A stretch of 64,000 nucleotides of DNA from Roseovarius litoreus (GCF_900142765.1 NZ_FRCB01000002.1:186001-250000); one strand, 5' to 3'; positions 44,946 to 55,452 are shown, counted from the first letter of the stretch. Notes: generated by a model from the letters alone, not told the origin. Numbers and translations are program-made.

Positions 44946-46001
44946 ATGACCATGGTACCCTTGGACAGATTGAACGAGATCCTGCAACGTTTCGAGTATC
45001 TCGAGGCTCAGATGTCTGCGGGCGGAGGCGATATCGCCAAGCTGGGCCGCGAATATGCCGAGCTGCGTCCGGTGGTCGAGGAAATCCGCGCCTATCGGCA
45101 GGTTCTCGACGATCTCGAGGCGGCGCGCGCAATGCTGGCGGACCCGGAAATGCGCGATCTGGCCGAGGAAGAGCTGGCCACGCTGCAAGCGCGCAAACCC
45201 AAGATGGAAGAGCAGCTGCAACTGGCCTTGTTGCCCAAGGACAAGGCCGATGCACGCCCGGCGATCCTTGAAATCCGGCCCGGAACGGGCGGCGAGGAGG
45301 CGGCGCTTTTCGCGGGCGATCTTCTGCGGATGTATCACCGCTATGCCGAGAGCCGGGGCTGGAGCTTCGAGATCATCGAGCAAAGCGAGACCGAGTTGGG
45401 CGGCATCAAGGAGGTGGTCGCACGTGTCGCGGGCGATCATGTTTTCGCAAGGCTGAAGTTCGAATCCGGTGTGCACAGGGTGCAACGGGTGCCGGAAACC
45501 GAAAGCGGCGGACGTATCCATACCAGCGCCGCGACCGTTGCCGTTCTGCCCGAGGCCGAGGATGTGGATGTGCAGATCGATCCGGGCGATCTGCGGATCG
45601 ACACGATGCGCAGTTCCGGCGCGGGCGGTCAGCATGTCAACACGACGGATTCGGCGGTGCGGATCACCCATCTGCCCACCGGGATCGTGGTGACCAGTTC
45701 GGAAAAATCGCAACACCGCAATCGTGAGATCGCGATGCAGGTGCTCAAGACCCGGCTGTTCGATATGGAGCGCCAGCGCGCGGCCGACGAACGCTCGGCC
45801 AGCCGTGCGGCGCAGGTGGGGACGGGCGATCGGTCCGAGCGCATCCGGACATATAATTTCCCGCAAGGGCGAATGACCGACCACAGGATCAACCTGACGC
45901 TCTACAAGCTGGATCAGGTCATGCAGGGCGATCTGGACGAGGTGATCGACGCCTTGCGCGCGGATGCCCAGGCCACGCTCTTGGCGGAGATGGGCGGGTG
46001 A
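44946..46001 (+). CDS. prfA: Peptide chain release factor 1
   Basis: RF1 reads UAA and UAG stop codons and releases the peptide. The 351-residue protein has the GGQ motif in [20 protein letters not shown] (about 225-245), whose Gln is methylated by PrmC, and the PxT-type codon-recognition region before it. Met3 (44952), giving MVPLDRL, is a likely alternative start. The stop overlaps the GTG of prmC. Confidence 0.96.
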   Translation: MTMVPLDRLNEILQRFEYLEAQMSAGGGDIAKLGREYAELRPVVEEIRAYRQVLDDLEAARAMLADPEMRDLAEEELATLQARKPKMEEQLQLALLPKDKADARPAILEIRPGTGGEEAALFAGDLLRMYHRYAESRGWSFEIIEQSETELGGIKEVVARVAGDHVFARLKFESGVHRVQRVPETESGGRIHTSAATVAVLPEAEDVDVQIDPGDLRIDTMRSSGAGGQHVNTTDSAVRITHLPTGIVVTSSEKSQHRNREIAMQVLKTRLFDMERQRAADERSASRAAQVGTGDRSERIRTYNFPQGRMTDHRINLTLYKLDQVMQGDLDEVIDALRADAQATLLAEMGG

Positions 46002-46834
46002 GCGGATCGGTTCAGGACGGGCTGAGACGCCTGACCCGGGATCTGGCGCAGGGCGGGGTGGATGATCCGGCGCGCGAGGCGCGGCTGATCCTTGCCCATG
46101 TGCTGGATGTGGCGCCGGGCCGGATGACGATGCTGGCGCCCGAGCCCTTGCTGGCGGGCGATCTGGCGGCGGCTGCGGGGCTGGCGCAGCGTCGGGCTGC
46201 GGGCGAGCCGATGGCGCATCTTCTGGGATACCGCGAATTTTACGGGCGGCGCTTTGCGGTCGATGCCCGGGTTCTGGACCCGAGGCCCGAGACGGAAACC
46301 CTTGTGGAACGCGCCCTTGGCGTGGCGTTCAGCCGGGTTCTCGATCTCGGGACAGGGTCTGGCTGCATTCTGCTGAGCCTGCTGGCGGAACGTCCGGATG
46401 CCACGGGTGTGGGTGCGGATCTGTCGGAGGATGCCTTGGAGGTGGCGCGGCGCAATGCGGCGCAGCTCAATCTGAGCGCGCGCTGCGAGTTCCTTGTCTC
46501 GGACTGGTTTGCGGCGGTGCGTGGCGCCTTCGATCTGATCGTGTCGAACCCGCCTTACATCGCGGCGCAGGAGATGAGCGGTCTGGCGCGAGAGCTGCGA
46601 CACGAGCCGCGCATGGCCCTGACCGACGAGGGTGACGGGTTGAGCGCCTATCGCGCGATCGTGGCGGGGGCTGGCGCGTGCCTGGTCGAGGGCGGACGGC
46701 TGATGGTCGAAATCGGCTGGCGGCAGGGGTCGGATGTGGCCGATCTGATGAGGTCGCAGGGATTCGCGGAGGTCTGCGTTCGGCCCGATCTTGATGGGCG
46801 CGACCGCGTCGTGGAGGCTGTCTGGCCCGGTTGA
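45998..46834 (+). CDS. prmC: Release factor glutamine methyltransferase
   Basis: PrmC methylates the GGQ glutamine of RF1 and RF2. The 278-residue protein has [17 protein letters not shown] for SAM and the catalytic SNPPYI near residue 185. It starts at GTG overlapping prfA by four bases, and the two genes form the usual pair. Confidence 0.95.
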   Translation: MSGSVQDGLRRLTRDLAQGGVDDPAREARLILAHVLDVAPGRMTMLAPEPLLAGDLAAAAGLAQRRAAGEPMAHLLGYREFYGRRFAVDARVLDPRPETETLVERALGVAFSRVLDLGTGSGCILLSLLAERPDATGVGADLSEDALEVARRNAAQLNLSARCEFLVSDWFAAVRGAFDLIVSNPPYIAAQEMSGLARELRHEPRMALTDEGDGLSAYRAIVAGAGACLVEGGRLMVEIGWRQGSDVADLMRSQGFAEVCVRPDLDGRDRVVEAVWPG

Positions 46835-46930
46835 GCCCTGAAAACACGGCAAAATCCGCTCAATTGCAGATAATTTTCCGGATAGCACTTGTAACGTGCG
46901 CCGCAGCGTGTTTAGTGGAGAGCAGTCAAG

Positions 46931-47059
46931 ATGTATCACACGCTACGAGTGGCGTTGCGCTTGACCCAAGCCAATACATGTCGGATCCGGTCGAATAATG
47001 TGGCGCACAGGGCGCCAATCGGATCGAGCGACACTTTGAGCACAGGGCTGAACAGCTAA
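46931..47059 (+). CDS. Possible 42-aa leader ORF before DUF4167 gene
   Basis: An ATG at 46931 follows GGAG by 10 nt and opens a 42-codon frame that ends 4 bp before the DUF4167 start, which itself has no clear ribosome-binding site. It could couple translation of the next gene. The peptide has no recognised motif, so the call is weak. Confidence 0.3.
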   Translation: MYHTLRVALRLTQANTCRIRSNNVAHRAPIGSSDTLSTGLNS

Positions 47060-47063
47060 ACCA

Positions 47064-47639
47064 ATGAGATCATCCAAGTCACGTTCGCGGAACAAAACCG
47101 GCCGCAACCGCTCGATGGGGAACATCGTCAATCGGGTCTTCGAAAGTTCGGGGCCCGAGGGCAAGGTGCGCGGCACCCCGCAACAGATCATCGACAAGTA
47201 CAACCAGCTGGCACGCGATGCGCAACTGGGAAATGACCGCGTCGCGGCCGAGAATTTCCAGCAGCATGCGGAACATTACCTGAGGATGCTGGGCGCGGCC
47301 CAGAAGGAACAGGATGCCCGCCGCGAGCAGCAGGAGCGCGAAAACCGCGACCGTCAGGCCGAGCGCGACCGCGCAGAGCGTCCCGACCGGCCGAAGCGCC
47401 CGGATCATGAGCCGGCCGAGGCGGTCGACATGGCCAACGCGCCGCAACCGGATCTGGAGCCGGCACAGGAGCGCGAAGAAAGCAGTCTTGTGGAGACCCC
47501 CGAAAGCCAGAAGGCCGAAAAGCCGAAACGGCCCCGCAAGCCCCGGGCCAAGAAAGTCCAGCCGGAGGCCGGTGACGATGGCCAGAAAGCGAGTGCCGCG
47601 GCCGAAAGTGGATCTGATGCTGCCGAGGCCGCTGAATAA
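47064..47639 (+). CDS. DUF4167 domain-containing protein
   Basis: The 191-residue protein has a basic N-terminus (MRSSKSRSRNKTGRNRSMGN) and the DUF4167 core: NRVFESSGPEGKVRGTPQQI and FQQHAEHYLRMLGA. The C-terminal half is highly charged, with Glu/Arg stretches and a Lys/Pro-rich end. The family occurs in Alphaproteobacteria after prfA-prmC; its role is unknown, and the basic start suggests binding to nucleic acid. Palindromes follow its stop. Confidence 0.88.
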   Translation: MRSSKSRSRNKTGRNRSMGNIVNRVFESSGPEGKVRGTPQQIIDKYNQLARDAQLGNDRVAAENFQQHAEHYLRMLGAAQKEQDARREQQERENRDRQAERDRAERPDRPKRPDHEPAEAVDMANAPQPDLEPAQEREESSLVETPESQKAEKPKRPRKPRAKKVQPEAGDDGQKASAAAESGSDAAEAAE

Positions 47640-47640
47640 A

Positions 47641-47682
47641 GCGTTTCGCGAAAAACTTGGACCACAGAGTTTCGCGAAATGC
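47641..47682. repeat. Palindromic element, first of two after DUF4167 gene
   Basis: GCGTTTCGCGAAA (47641-47653) pairs with TTTCGCGAAATGC (47670-47682) with one mismatch, over a 16-nt loop. It begins 2 bp after the stop codon. Similar palindromes are frequent in alphaproteobacterial genomes. Confidence 0.75.
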
Positions 47683-47705
47683 AGGGCTCCGTTCAATCGT
47701 GGGGC

Positions 47706-47748
47706 GCGTTTCGCCTTTAGCTGAAGCCTCAGGTTAAAGGCGAAACGC
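47706..47748. repeat. Palindromic element, second of two after DUF4167 gene
   Basis: GCGTTTCGCCTTTA (47706-47719) pairs perfectly with TAAAGGCGAAACGC (47735-47748) over a 15-nt loop that itself holds CTGA-TCAG. TTTA follows. It shares the GCGTTTCGC core with the element just before it and may work as a terminator. Confidence 0.8.
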
Positions 47749-47825
47749 TTTAGGATCGCGGCGGGATATCGAGTATTTATGGAACGATGAAACGGGGGCT
47801 TCGGCCCCTGTTTTTCTGTTTGCCC

Positions 47826-48665
47826 CTATGATTTGAGGCTGCGGGCCAGCGCGCAGAATTGCTCGAGCCCGACGGTTTCGGCGCGGTCGGTGGGCTGGAT
47901 GCCGGCGGCGAGCAGCCGGTCTTCGAGATCGGGGGCGAGGCCCTTGAGGGCGGCGCGCAGCATCTTGCGGCGCTGATTGAACGCCTTTGCCACCAGCCGC
48001 TCGAGAAGGACGGGATCGGCGGGGTAGCGAGGTTCGGGCAGGGCGGTGATATGGACCACGGCGCTGGATACTTTGGGCGGCGGGGTGAAGGCCGAGGGGG
48101 GCAGGTGCATCACGATCCGCGCCTCGCAGCGCCATTGCGCCAGAAGGGCGAGCCTGCCATAGGCTTTCGATCCGGGCTGCGCCACGATGCGTTCGGCCAC
48201 TTCGCGCTGGAACATCAGCGTCAGGCTGTCCCAGACAGGGGGCCAATCTGCGGGGGTGAGCCAGCGGATCAACAGCTCGGTTCCGACATTGTAGGGCAGG
48301 TTGGCCACCACCTTGATGGGGGGTGTCAGATGGGCCAGGGGGTCGACCTGCAGCGCATCGGCGTTGAGCACGGTCAGCCGCCCGGGATAGGCCTGGGCGA
48401 TTTCGTCGAGGGCGGGCAGGCAGCGCGCATCCTTTTCGATGGCGAGCACGTGGCGCGCCCCTTCGGCCAGCAGGCCGCGCGTCAGCCCGCCGGGTCCGGG
48501 GCCGATTTCCAGCACGTCCGAGCCTGTCAGATCGCCGGCCGCGCGCGCGATCTTGGAGGTCAGGTTGAGATCGAGCAGGAAGTTCTGGCCAAGCGCCTTG
48601 CGCGCACTGAGGCCATGCTGGGCGATGACGTCGCGCAGGGGGGGCAGGGTGTCGATGGCGCTCAT
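47826..48665 (-). CDS. rsmA: 16S rRNA dimethyladenosine transferase
   Basis: RsmA (KsgA) dimethylates two adjacent adenines at the 3' end of 16S rRNA. The 279-residue protein has [15 protein letters not shown] for SAM, and [13 protein letters not shown] with the NLPY catalytic motif. It overlaps pdxA by four bases and is the last gene of the six-gene minus-strand cluster. Confidence 0.95.
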   Translation of the reverse strand: MSAIDTLPPLRDVIAQHGLSARKALGQNFLLDLNLTSKIARAAGDLTGSDVLEIGPGPGGLTRGLLAEGARHVLAIEKDARCLPALDEIAQAYPGRLTVLNADALQVDPLAHLTPPIKVVANLPYNVGTELLIRWLTPADWPPVWDSLTLMFQREVAERIVAQPGSKAYGRLALLAQWRCEARIVMHLPPSAFTPPPKVSSAVVHITALPEPRYPADPVLLERLVAKAFNQRRKMLRAALKGLAPDLEDRLLAAGIQPTDRAETVGLEQFCALARSLKS

Positions 48666-49642
48666 GGCGTGGCCGCCGCGCGCGCCGCGCCCATGGTATG
48701 GGCCATCTTCAGCGCCTCGATCATCGAAGAGGGGTTGGCCAGGTCGCGCCCGGCGATGTCCATGGCAGTGCCGTGGTCGGGCGAGGTGCGGATGAAGGGC
48801 AGCCCGAGGGTGATATTCACGCCGCGGTCGAAATCCAGTGTCTTGATCGGGATCAGCGCCTGATCGTGATACATGCAGACCGCGGCATCATAGGTCGCGC
48901 GCGCACGCTCGTGAAACATCGTATCCGCCGATATCGGGCCTTGAAGGTCGAAGCCTTCGGCGCGCATCCGCTCGAGCAGGGGCGCGATCAGGTCGATCTC
49001 TTCGCGGCCCATCGCCCCGCCTTCGCCGGCATGCGGGTTGAGGCCCGCCACGGCGATGCGGGGGCGTGGAATGCCGAAATCGCGGATCAGCGCCTGGTGG
49101 GTGATGCGCAGCGTGTCCTGCAGAAGCTCGGCGGTCAGCGCGCGCGGCACCTGAGCCAGCGGGATATGGATGGTCGTTGGCACCACGCGAAGTGCCGGCG
49201 AGGCGAGCATCATCACGACACGGGCGGTGCCGGCAAGCGCGGCCAGATATTCGGTATGGCCCGGATAGCGAAAGCCCGCGCCGTCCTGCAATGCCTTCTT
49301 GTGAATGGGGGCGGTGCAGAGCGCGCGCGCCTGGCCCGAGCGCACCAGATCGACGCCGCGCGCGATGACGTCGATCACCGTCTGCGCGTGGCGCGGCTCG
49401 GGGGTGCCGGGTGTGGCCGGGCCGGGAAAATCATGGCGCAGCACGGGAACGCCGCGCCGCGCCGCATCCGCGGCGAGGGCCGGGTCGGTGATTTCGGCCA
49501 CGGGCGTGCCGGGCGGCAGATGCGAGGGGTCGCCGATCAGCACGAAGGGCAGGTCAGATCCGAGCGCGCGCCAGGCCTTGGCCGCGAGTTCGGGGCCGAT
49601 CCCGGCCGGCTCGCCGCAGCACAGCGCGACAGGGCCGGTCAT
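48662..49642 (-). CDS. pdxA: 4-hydroxythreonine-4-phosphate dehydrogenase
   Basis: PdxA oxidises 4-phosphohydroxy-L-threonine in pyridoxal phosphate synthesis. The 326-residue protein has [10 protein letters not shown] near the start, [20 protein letters not shown] with the metal-binding His, and [11 protein letters not shown]. It overlaps surA and rsmA by four bases each, a common order in proteobacteria. Confidence 0.95.
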   Translation of the reverse strand: MTGPVALCCGEPAGIGPELAAKAWRALGSDLPFVLIGDPSHLPPGTPVAEITDPALAADAARRGVPVLRHDFPGPATPGTPEPRHAQTVIDVIARGVDLVRSGQARALCTAPIHKKALQDGAGFRYPGHTEYLAALAGTARVVMMLASPALRVVPTTIHIPLAQVPRALTAELLQDTLRITHQALIRDFGIPRPRIAVAGLNPHAGEGGAMGREEIDLIAPLLERMRAEGFDLQGPISADTMFHERARATYDAAVCMYHDQALIPIKTLDFDRGVNITLGLPFIRTSPDHGTAMDIAGRDLANPSSMIEALKMAHTMGAARAAATP

Positions 49643-50886
49643 TCCAGCTCGATGATGCGCGCTTCGGCGCGCAGCTGCGCGAGATAGCCGTCGGCGAAGG
49701 AGTCGATCCGACGGTTCCGGATCAGGTTGGTCAGTTGCTCTGCCGAGGGCCCTTCGCCTTCGAGGGCAGGGGTCCGGCCGCAGAGCATCAGGAAGACGAG
49801 GGTTTGCCCGTTCGAGCGGGTCAGGTTCGTCGAGACCTCGCCGGGATCGAGCTTGGCCAGTTCGATGGCGATGTCCTGGGGCAGCTCGTCGGGGGCGTAG
49901 GAGCCACGATCCAGAACCTCGGCGGGTTCGCCCTTGGCGATGCCGTAGAGATCGTCACAGGTGTCGATATCCGCACGCACCCGCGCGGCACGCGCCAACG
50001 CCTGTTCGCTGCGGCCGCCGGCGATGTAATAGGTCGCGTATTCGATGGCGGCGTAGTCAGGTTCCGGGGTGTCTGTTTCTTCGATGTCACGCAGCTGGAA
50101 CAGGGCCACGGCTCCTTCGATGGGCAGCGGATCGCTGACATCGCCGGGTCCGAGGGCGAGGATCACGGGGCGCAGTTGCGGGGGCAGGTTGGTGATCGAC
50201 ATCCAGTCCAGCCGCCCGCCACGCGCCGCGGTGGCGGATGCGGAATATCGCTGCGCTTCGGCCGAGAACGCGGGGATCGAGTCGAGCTCGGATATGCGGG
50301 CGGCGCGATCCTGTACCTCTTCGGCGTCCTGCGGTGTGATCGGCATGATGATCTCGGACAGCAGCACACGCACGCCGCTGTCCTCGGTCAGGGCGGCGCG
50401 GGCGCGTTCGAGATCCGCATCGCTGACCGAAACGCGCGGTGCAAAACGCGCGCGTACCAGTTCGCGCCATGTCATGCCGGCGCGCACGAATTCACGGTAG
50501 CTTTGTTCCGAAACCCCGGCGCCTTCGAGGGCGCCGATGAACTCTTCGGCCGTCATGTTGGCGCGGCTCGCGAATTCCTCCATGCCGACACGAATATCGG
50601 CATCTTCGAGGACAAGCCCGGCGGCGCGCGCGGCATCCACCTTGAGGCGTTCTTCGATCAGCTGTTCGCGGGCCAGCTCCACGGGGTTGCCGGGCGACCG
50701 GAACAGGGTGAGCATGCGTGCGCGTTGCTGGATTTCATAGCCGGTGATGGCCTGATCATTGACCTTGACCACCGGCGCGAACAGGTTCTGCGCAGAGGCA
50801 GGTGCGGCGATCCCCCAGCTCATGGACGTGGCCATTACGGCGGGGAGGACAAGTGCTGCGAGAAATTGGCGCATTCTGGGTCTCAT
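49639..50886 (-). CDS. surA: Periplasmic chaperone and peptidyl-prolyl isomerase SurA
   Basis: SurA folds outer-membrane proteins and is needed for proper LptD assembly. The 415-residue protein has a signal peptide (about 1-33, ending APASA), an N-terminal SurA chaperone region (VVKVNDQAITGYEI), and a parvulin-like domain around GGRLDWMSITNLPPQL. The ATG at 50886 has AGG just upstream and starts 5 bp after the lptD stop. ATG at 50904 or 50874 are possible alternatives. Confidence 0.9.
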   Translation of the reverse strand: MRPRMRQFLAALVLPAVMATSMSWGIAAPASAQNLFAPVVKVNDQAITGYEIQQRARMLTLFRSPGNPVELAREQLIEERLKVDAARAAGLVLEDADIRVGMEEFASRANMTAEEFIGALEGAGVSEQSYREFVRAGMTWRELVRARFAPRVSVSDADLERARAALTEDSGVRVLLSEIIMPITPQDAEEVQDRAARISELDSIPAFSAEAQRYSASATAARGGRLDWMSITNLPPQLRPVILALGPGDVSDPLPIEGAVALFQLRDIEETDTPEPDYAAIEYATYYIAGGRSEQALARAARVRADIDTCDDLYGIAKGEPAEVLDRGSYAPDELPQDIAIELAKLDPGEVSTNLTRSNGQTLVFLMLCGRTPALEGEGPSAEQLTNLIRNRRIDSFADGYLAQLRAEARIIELE

Positions 50887-50891
50887 ACTGC

Positions 50892-53078
50892 CTAGTTTTT
50901 GCATGTTCGCGTGTAGCTGTTTTCCTGGGTCTTGGTTGTAAAGCCCAACAGCGCGACTGTGAACGTGATATTCGTGGTCTCTTGCAAGATAGAGGAAGAG
51001 CTGTACCAACGCGAGGCATTAACCGACAGTTCCACACATTCGTTGGTGTAGGTCAGGCCAAGGCCGCTGGACACAGGAATGTCACGGGCCACGTCATAGC
51101 GCCAGTTCGCCCGGCCTGTCCAATGGCGCGCGAGCCGGTAGCTGCCGCTGAAGCTCCATTCCGAGACGTTGTCGGGGCGCTGTTCGGCGGGATCGTTGCG
51201 CAGCCAGATATACGTGCCCGAGAGGCTGGTGCGGTCATTGTACCAGCTGGCGCGGGCCTCGGCCTTGGTGGCCCTGAACCCGTCGTCAAACAGTCCGCGG
51301 GCGGTTAAGGTCAGGCCGTTTTGCGTCTTGTACTGACCGGCAAACAGCACATCCGAGAACCTGTCCTGCAGGCCGGAACTGTCGGTGAGGGAGGGCACGC
51401 CGGTCGCTTCGATCTCGCGCTCATTGCGGAACACCTGACCGAAGGCCAGTGAGGCCTCCCAGCCATCGGGGTCGAAACGTGTCCATTGCACGCCGTAGGC
51501 GGCGTTCAGGCCACGTTCACGGCGATCTGGTGCAGAATAGCGCGACAGGCTGAAAAGATTGCCTTCGTCGAACTCGATCTGCGTGCTTTCGTCATTCGGT
51601 ATTGCCGGGTTGGAGCCGCCGACCCAGGACAGCTGTGCCACCGGTTCGATCACCTGCGTCACACCGTTGGCCGAAGACTTGACGAGCGGCCAGCGCAGTT
51701 GAACCGAGGTGGAGGGCGTCACTTCGGTCGCCGAGGACAGGCCGAGCCCGCCGCCTTGGGTCACGTCGAAATGGTCGATCGCCAGCCCTGCCTGAACCTC
51801 GGCAAGGACGCCCGAGGGCAAGGCCCAGTTGCGCAGCCAGTCGGCACTTGCGGTGAACCGCAGCATGTCGCGACCATCGGCCCATATGTCGAGGTCCGCC
51901 CCGTCGGTGCGCAGATCGGATGAGCGATAATGGCCATGCGCCTGCGCCCCGAACCGCAATTCCCCGCCGATCCGTTCGGGAAAGAGGCGTTTTTCGTATT
52001 GGGCATTTCCAACGATGGTGGGGAGGGTCGAATTTGACTGTCCGAGCCGTTGGGAGTGATAATATGTCAGCGCACCCCGGATGAATTCATCGCGCCTTGC
52101 GCGTTCGATGGCGATCTCGCTGTCCAGCCAGTCCTTGTAGGAATAGCCGTAATCGAACAGATAGGCGTCGTCGCTGGCGACCTCGACATCGAATGTCAGC
52201 TCGAAATCCCGTTTGAGATCGAACCGGCCAATGGCGAACAGATAGCCGCGCGTCGACTCGAGCCCGACGTCATCATCAGTGACCGCGCCGCGGATCAACA
52301 GATCGCCATTATGGAAAGCCTGCCTGTACCTGAATTCCAGTGTGCGGCTCTTGTTGGTGAGAAACGGTGTGAGCGTGAGATCCCGGTGATCGCCGATCTT
52401 GATGAAATAGGGCAATTTCAGCCCTGATCCCAGCAGCGAGGAATTGATGATCGAGGGCAGAAGAAAGCCGGTTGCGCGTTCCAGGGTCGGGTCCGGAAGG
52501 CGCAGGCGCGGCAGGTAGAATACCGGCATGTCCAGCACGCGAAGCTGGGCATCCGAAAAATAGAGCTGCCGCTCCTGCTGGTCATGGACGACCTTGCGCG
52601 CGCGGATCTGCCACAGGGGCGGGCGCCCTGTTTCGCAGATCCGGCACGAGGTCACGGCGGTTTTGTACAGTTGCGAATATCGGCCTTCGACCGTCACCAT
52701 CGCGTTGGCGGCCAGCTGCACCTGGCTTTCCAGCACGACGCGCGCGCCGGTCAACAGTCCGTTGCGCATCTTGCGGTCCAGCTCTCCAGCGTCGGCCAGC
52801 ACGAGTGTGCTGTCGCCCTGCCGCAGGATGATTGGGCCTTCGATCGTCAGAGTGTCGGTCTTCTGATCATAGGTGATGGACTTGGCCTGCAGCCGCTGAT
52901 CGCCATACATCGCCTCGACATTGCCGGAGGCAACCAGCCGATCATCGGCCATGAGCCGCACGTCATCGGCCAACAGGATCGCGCCTTGCTGCGGTGGGCT
53001 TGCGTCTTGTGTGATGCCGGTCGCCGGCCACAGGCCGAGCGCAAGGCTCAAGATGAGGGCAGGCAGGCTTCGGATCAT
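50892..53078 (-). CDS. lptD: LPS-assembly protein LptD
   Basis: LptD is the outer-membrane beta-barrel that, with LptE, places LPS in the outer leaflet. The 728-residue protein has a signal peptide, an N-terminal OstA-like jellyroll (VRLMADDRLVASGNVEA), and a long C-terminal barrel. Cysteines include the TSCRIC pair and a final RTCKN. The open frame runs much further upstream inside lptG, but the ATG at 53078 has GGAGGAAGG before it and begins the signal. It overlaps lptG by four bases. Confidence 0.93.
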   Translation of the reverse strand: MIRSLPALILSLALGLWPATGITQDASPPQQGAILLADDVRLMADDRLVASGNVEAMYGDQRLQAKSITYDQKTDTLTIEGPIILRQGDSTLVLADAGELDRKMRNGLLTGARVVLESQVQLAANAMVTVEGRYSQLYKTAVTSCRICETGRPPLWQIRARKVVHDQQERQLYFSDAQLRVLDMPVFYLPRLRLPDPTLERATGFLLPSIINSSLLGSGLKLPYFIKIGDHRDLTLTPFLTNKSRTLEFRYRQAFHNGDLLIRGAVTDDDVGLESTRGYLFAIGRFDLKRDFELTFDVEVASDDAYLFDYGYSYKDWLDSEIAIERARRDEFIRGALTYYHSQRLGQSNSTLPTIVGNAQYEKRLFPERIGGELRFGAQAHGHYRSSDLRTDGADLDIWADGRDMLRFTASADWLRNWALPSGVLAEVQAGLAIDHFDVTQGGGLGLSSATEVTPSTSVQLRWPLVKSSANGVTQVIEPVAQLSWVGGSNPAIPNDESTQIEFDEGNLFSLSRYSAPDRRERGLNAAYGVQWTRFDPDGWEASLAFGQVFRNEREIEATGVPSLTDSSGLQDRFSDVLFAGQYKTQNGLTLTARGLFDDGFRATKAEARASWYNDRTSLSGTYIWLRNDPAEQRPDNVSEWSFSGSYRLARHWTGRANWRYDVARDIPVSSGLGLTYTNECVELSVNASRWYSSSSILQETTNITFTVALLGFTTKTQENSYTRTCKN

Positions 53079-54166
53079 CCTTCCTCCATGTGCAGAAGGA
53101 TGCCGAGCGCCAGCAGAAATGCGGCGACAGGGGGCGCCCATGCCGCCAACATGACGGGTATCTGGCCGTTCTCCCCAAGGATCTGGGCAAAGTTCCGGAT
53201 GTAATGCAGACCGAAGCCCAGCATGATTGCGGTCAGCACGGACACGCCGGTGTTGTGAAGTCGCGAATGGCGCATCGTGAAGGCCGCCGCCGCCATGACA
53301 AGAGCAATCAGGAAGAGCGGGCGCGCCAGCTCTGTCTGCATCCAGACGGCGTAGCGACGCGCGGAAAAGCCCGACTCCTCGAGCTGTCCGATGAATTTCG
53401 GAAGATCCCAGATCGAGATGTATTCGGGCTTTCCGAAGCTGTCGATGATCCGGTCCTGGGTGAGGGCGGAGGGGACCGAATAGCTGTCCAGTTCCTGGGC
53501 GGTGCTTTCCGGGTTGATGCCGCTGGACAGATCCCAGAGCTTGGCATCGGTGAGGCGCCATTCGCCATCGCCAAGCGTGGCGTTTGCGGCGGTGATCCGG
53601 CGCTGTGGTGTGCCATCCAGCCCGAAGGCGATGAAGGTGGTGTTGTAAAGCGTGCTGACATCCGAGCTGGCGCGTTCGGCATGAATCACCGTCTGGCCGG
53701 TTTCGCTTCCCTGCCGGAGCCAAAGCCCTTCGGGGGCGATGGCCATGATGTTGATGCTCCATCCCAGATAGGAATTCATCAGATCGTTATGCCGCTTGGC
53801 GGATGCGGCCACGATCGGGTTGAGCATGGTCACGGACACCACGCCGATCAGCCCCGCCACGACAAGAGGTGCGATCAGCGCGCGGATCGCAGATCTCCCC
53901 GAAGCGCGCACGACCACCAGTTCGGAATTGCGAGACATCCGCAAAAACAGCGCCACGGTTGCCAGGATGACGATCAAGGGCAGGATCTCGTAATTGGCGC
54001 TCGGTGCCTTGAGCAGCGCGATCTCGAGGATCTCGCTGAAGGGGAACGCCGGGAAATCCTGCATTTCCTTAACGAGATCGATCAGGAACAGAAGGATCAC
54101 AAAGACCGAAAAGATCGCCAGAAAGGTCAACAGGAACCGCCGCGCGAGATATAAATGCAAGGTCAT
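53075..54166 (-). CDS. lptG: LPS export permease LptG
   Basis: LptG is one of the two membrane subunits of the LptB2FG ABC transporter that extracts LPS from the inner membrane. The 363-residue protein has N-terminal spans from TFLAIFSVFVILLFLIDLVK, a large periplasmic domain, and C-terminal spans, the usual YjgP/YjgQ plan. It overlaps lptF and lptD by four bases each. Confidence 0.93.
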   Translation of the reverse strand: MTLHLYLARRFLLTFLAIFSVFVILLFLIDLVKEMQDFPAFPFSEILEIALLKAPSANYEILPLIVILATVALFLRMSRNSELVVVRASGRSAIRALIAPLVVAGLIGVVSVTMLNPIVAASAKRHNDLMNSYLGWSINIMAIAPEGLWLRQGSETGQTVIHAERASSDVSTLYNTTFIAFGLDGTPQRRITAANATLGDGEWRLTDAKLWDLSSGINPESTAQELDSYSVPSALTQDRIIDSFGKPEYISIWDLPKFIGQLEESGFSARRYAVWMQTELARPLFLIALVMAAAAFTMRHSRLHNTGVSVLTAIMLGFGLHYIRNFAQILGENGQIPVMLAAWAPPVAAFLLALGILLHMEEG

Positions 54167-55326
54167 GCGGCGCCGTCCTCGAGCTCGGGAAGGGGGCGGC
54201 GCCGGAACCGGTCAAGCAATCTGCGGCCAAAGGCGGGACGCGCTGCAAGATGCAGCAAAACACCGGTGATCAGCGCGCCAAGGGCGGCGGGCAGATACAT
54301 CAGCGGCCAAAGATCAGCATGTGCCAGAACGAGTCCCGTCATCCGGCTTTCCACCAGCTTGATCAGGATCAGCAGCGTGAAGGCCAGCAGGATCTGCCGC
54401 CACACGCCGAAACGGCTGAATCCACCCAGCAAAAGTGACGCGAAACCGATCATCGCGGCGATTATGCACAAGAGCGGCTGGCTGAACCTGTTGTTCAGCT
54501 CGAAGATGACCTGCGACAGTGCCGAAAGCGTGCGATCGGCCACGGCCTGAGGGTCGCGCGCCATGTCCAGGGTATGAGCGAAGGTCACCTTGTCGAGGCT
54601 TGTCGCGTCGGATGAAATGAGCGTGCTGATATCGTAGGAGAAATCGTTGAAATGCGTTGTGAAGAGACGGTTTCCATCGCGGCGCACAGTCTGGGCAAGA
54701 CCGTCGACCATCAGCAGCTTCGTGCCGCCCTCGGGGTCCTGGATCAGATAGGCGCGATTGGAGGTGTAGGTCATCGTGCTTTCGCTGTCGCGCCTGTCGG
54801 ACATGAAGACATTGTGCAATTCGCCGTCGGGCGTGATGTCGCGGATATAGAAGGTGATGCCGGGGGCCGGGTGCAGGAATTCGCCCTCGGTGAGCAGTTT
54901 CGCGGTGATGTTCTGGCTGACCTCGTCCTGCCTCAGGCGCAATTGACTGAGGCTGGATGGAATGAGGAAATGCGTGAGCAGGGACATCATCAGCGCAATG
55001 AGGATGCCGAACACGATCACCGGACGCATCAGCCGCCAGGGTGAATAGCCGGTCGCCTGCATCACGGTCAGTTCGCTTTCGGTGCTCAGACGGTTGGTCA
55101 CATAGACCGTTGCGGCGAACGCCGCGATGGGCAGGATCACGCCGATCACGCCCGGAAGCGTGAGCGCGGTGAATTCAAGAAACACCCAGGCAGGCTGTCC
55201 ATCACCGATCAGACGGTCGAACATGCGCACGGCCTTGTTGATCCAGAATATGGACACCAGAACGAGCGCAAAAAAACCGAACAGAACCATGAATTGCGAC
55301 AGCATGTATCTGTCGAATCTGGTCAC
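54163..55326 (-). CDS. lptF: LPS export permease LptF
   Basis: LptF pairs with LptG in the LPS exporter. The 387-residue protein has the same topology: two to three N-terminal spans (LFGFFALVLVSIFWINKAV), a periplasmic domain and C-terminal spans. The GTG at 55326 follows GGGGG by 4 nt; a TTG at 55338 gives a slightly longer frame. It heads the cluster lptF-lptG-lptD-surA-pdxA-rsmA and diverges from pepA. Confidence 0.92.
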   Translation of the reverse strand: MTRFDRYMLSQFMVLFGFFALVLVSIFWINKAVRMFDRLIGDGQPAWVFLEFTALTLPGVIGVILPIAAFAATVYVTNRLSTESELTVMQATGYSPWRLMRPVIVFGILIALMMSLLTHFLIPSSLSQLRLRQDEVSQNITAKLLTEGEFLHPAPGITFYIRDITPDGELHNVFMSDRRDSESTMTYTSNRAYLIQDPEGGTKLLMVDGLAQTVRRDGNRLFTTHFNDFSYDISTLISSDATSLDKVTFAHTLDMARDPQAVADRTLSALSQVIFELNNRFSQPLLCIIAAMIGFASLLLGGFSRFGVWRQILLAFTLLILIKLVESRMTGLVLAHADLWPLMYLPAALGALITGVLLHLAARPAFGRRLLDRFRRRPLPELEDGAA

Positions 55327-55452
55327 GTGTCCCCCCAAAAAGCAGCACTTTGGGGAAACCTATCGGAATTGAACGGGATGGAAAACTGCTAACTGGTCAA
55401 CCCGGCATGGCTGCGCTAGGACTTGACGCAGAGCAAAGACAGGAGCCGACAG

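Noticed and set aside
53079-53762. Long N-terminal extension of lptD
   Set aside because: The frame is open through lptG, but the lptD signal peptide and Shine-Dalgarno lie at 53078, and the extension has no conserved features.
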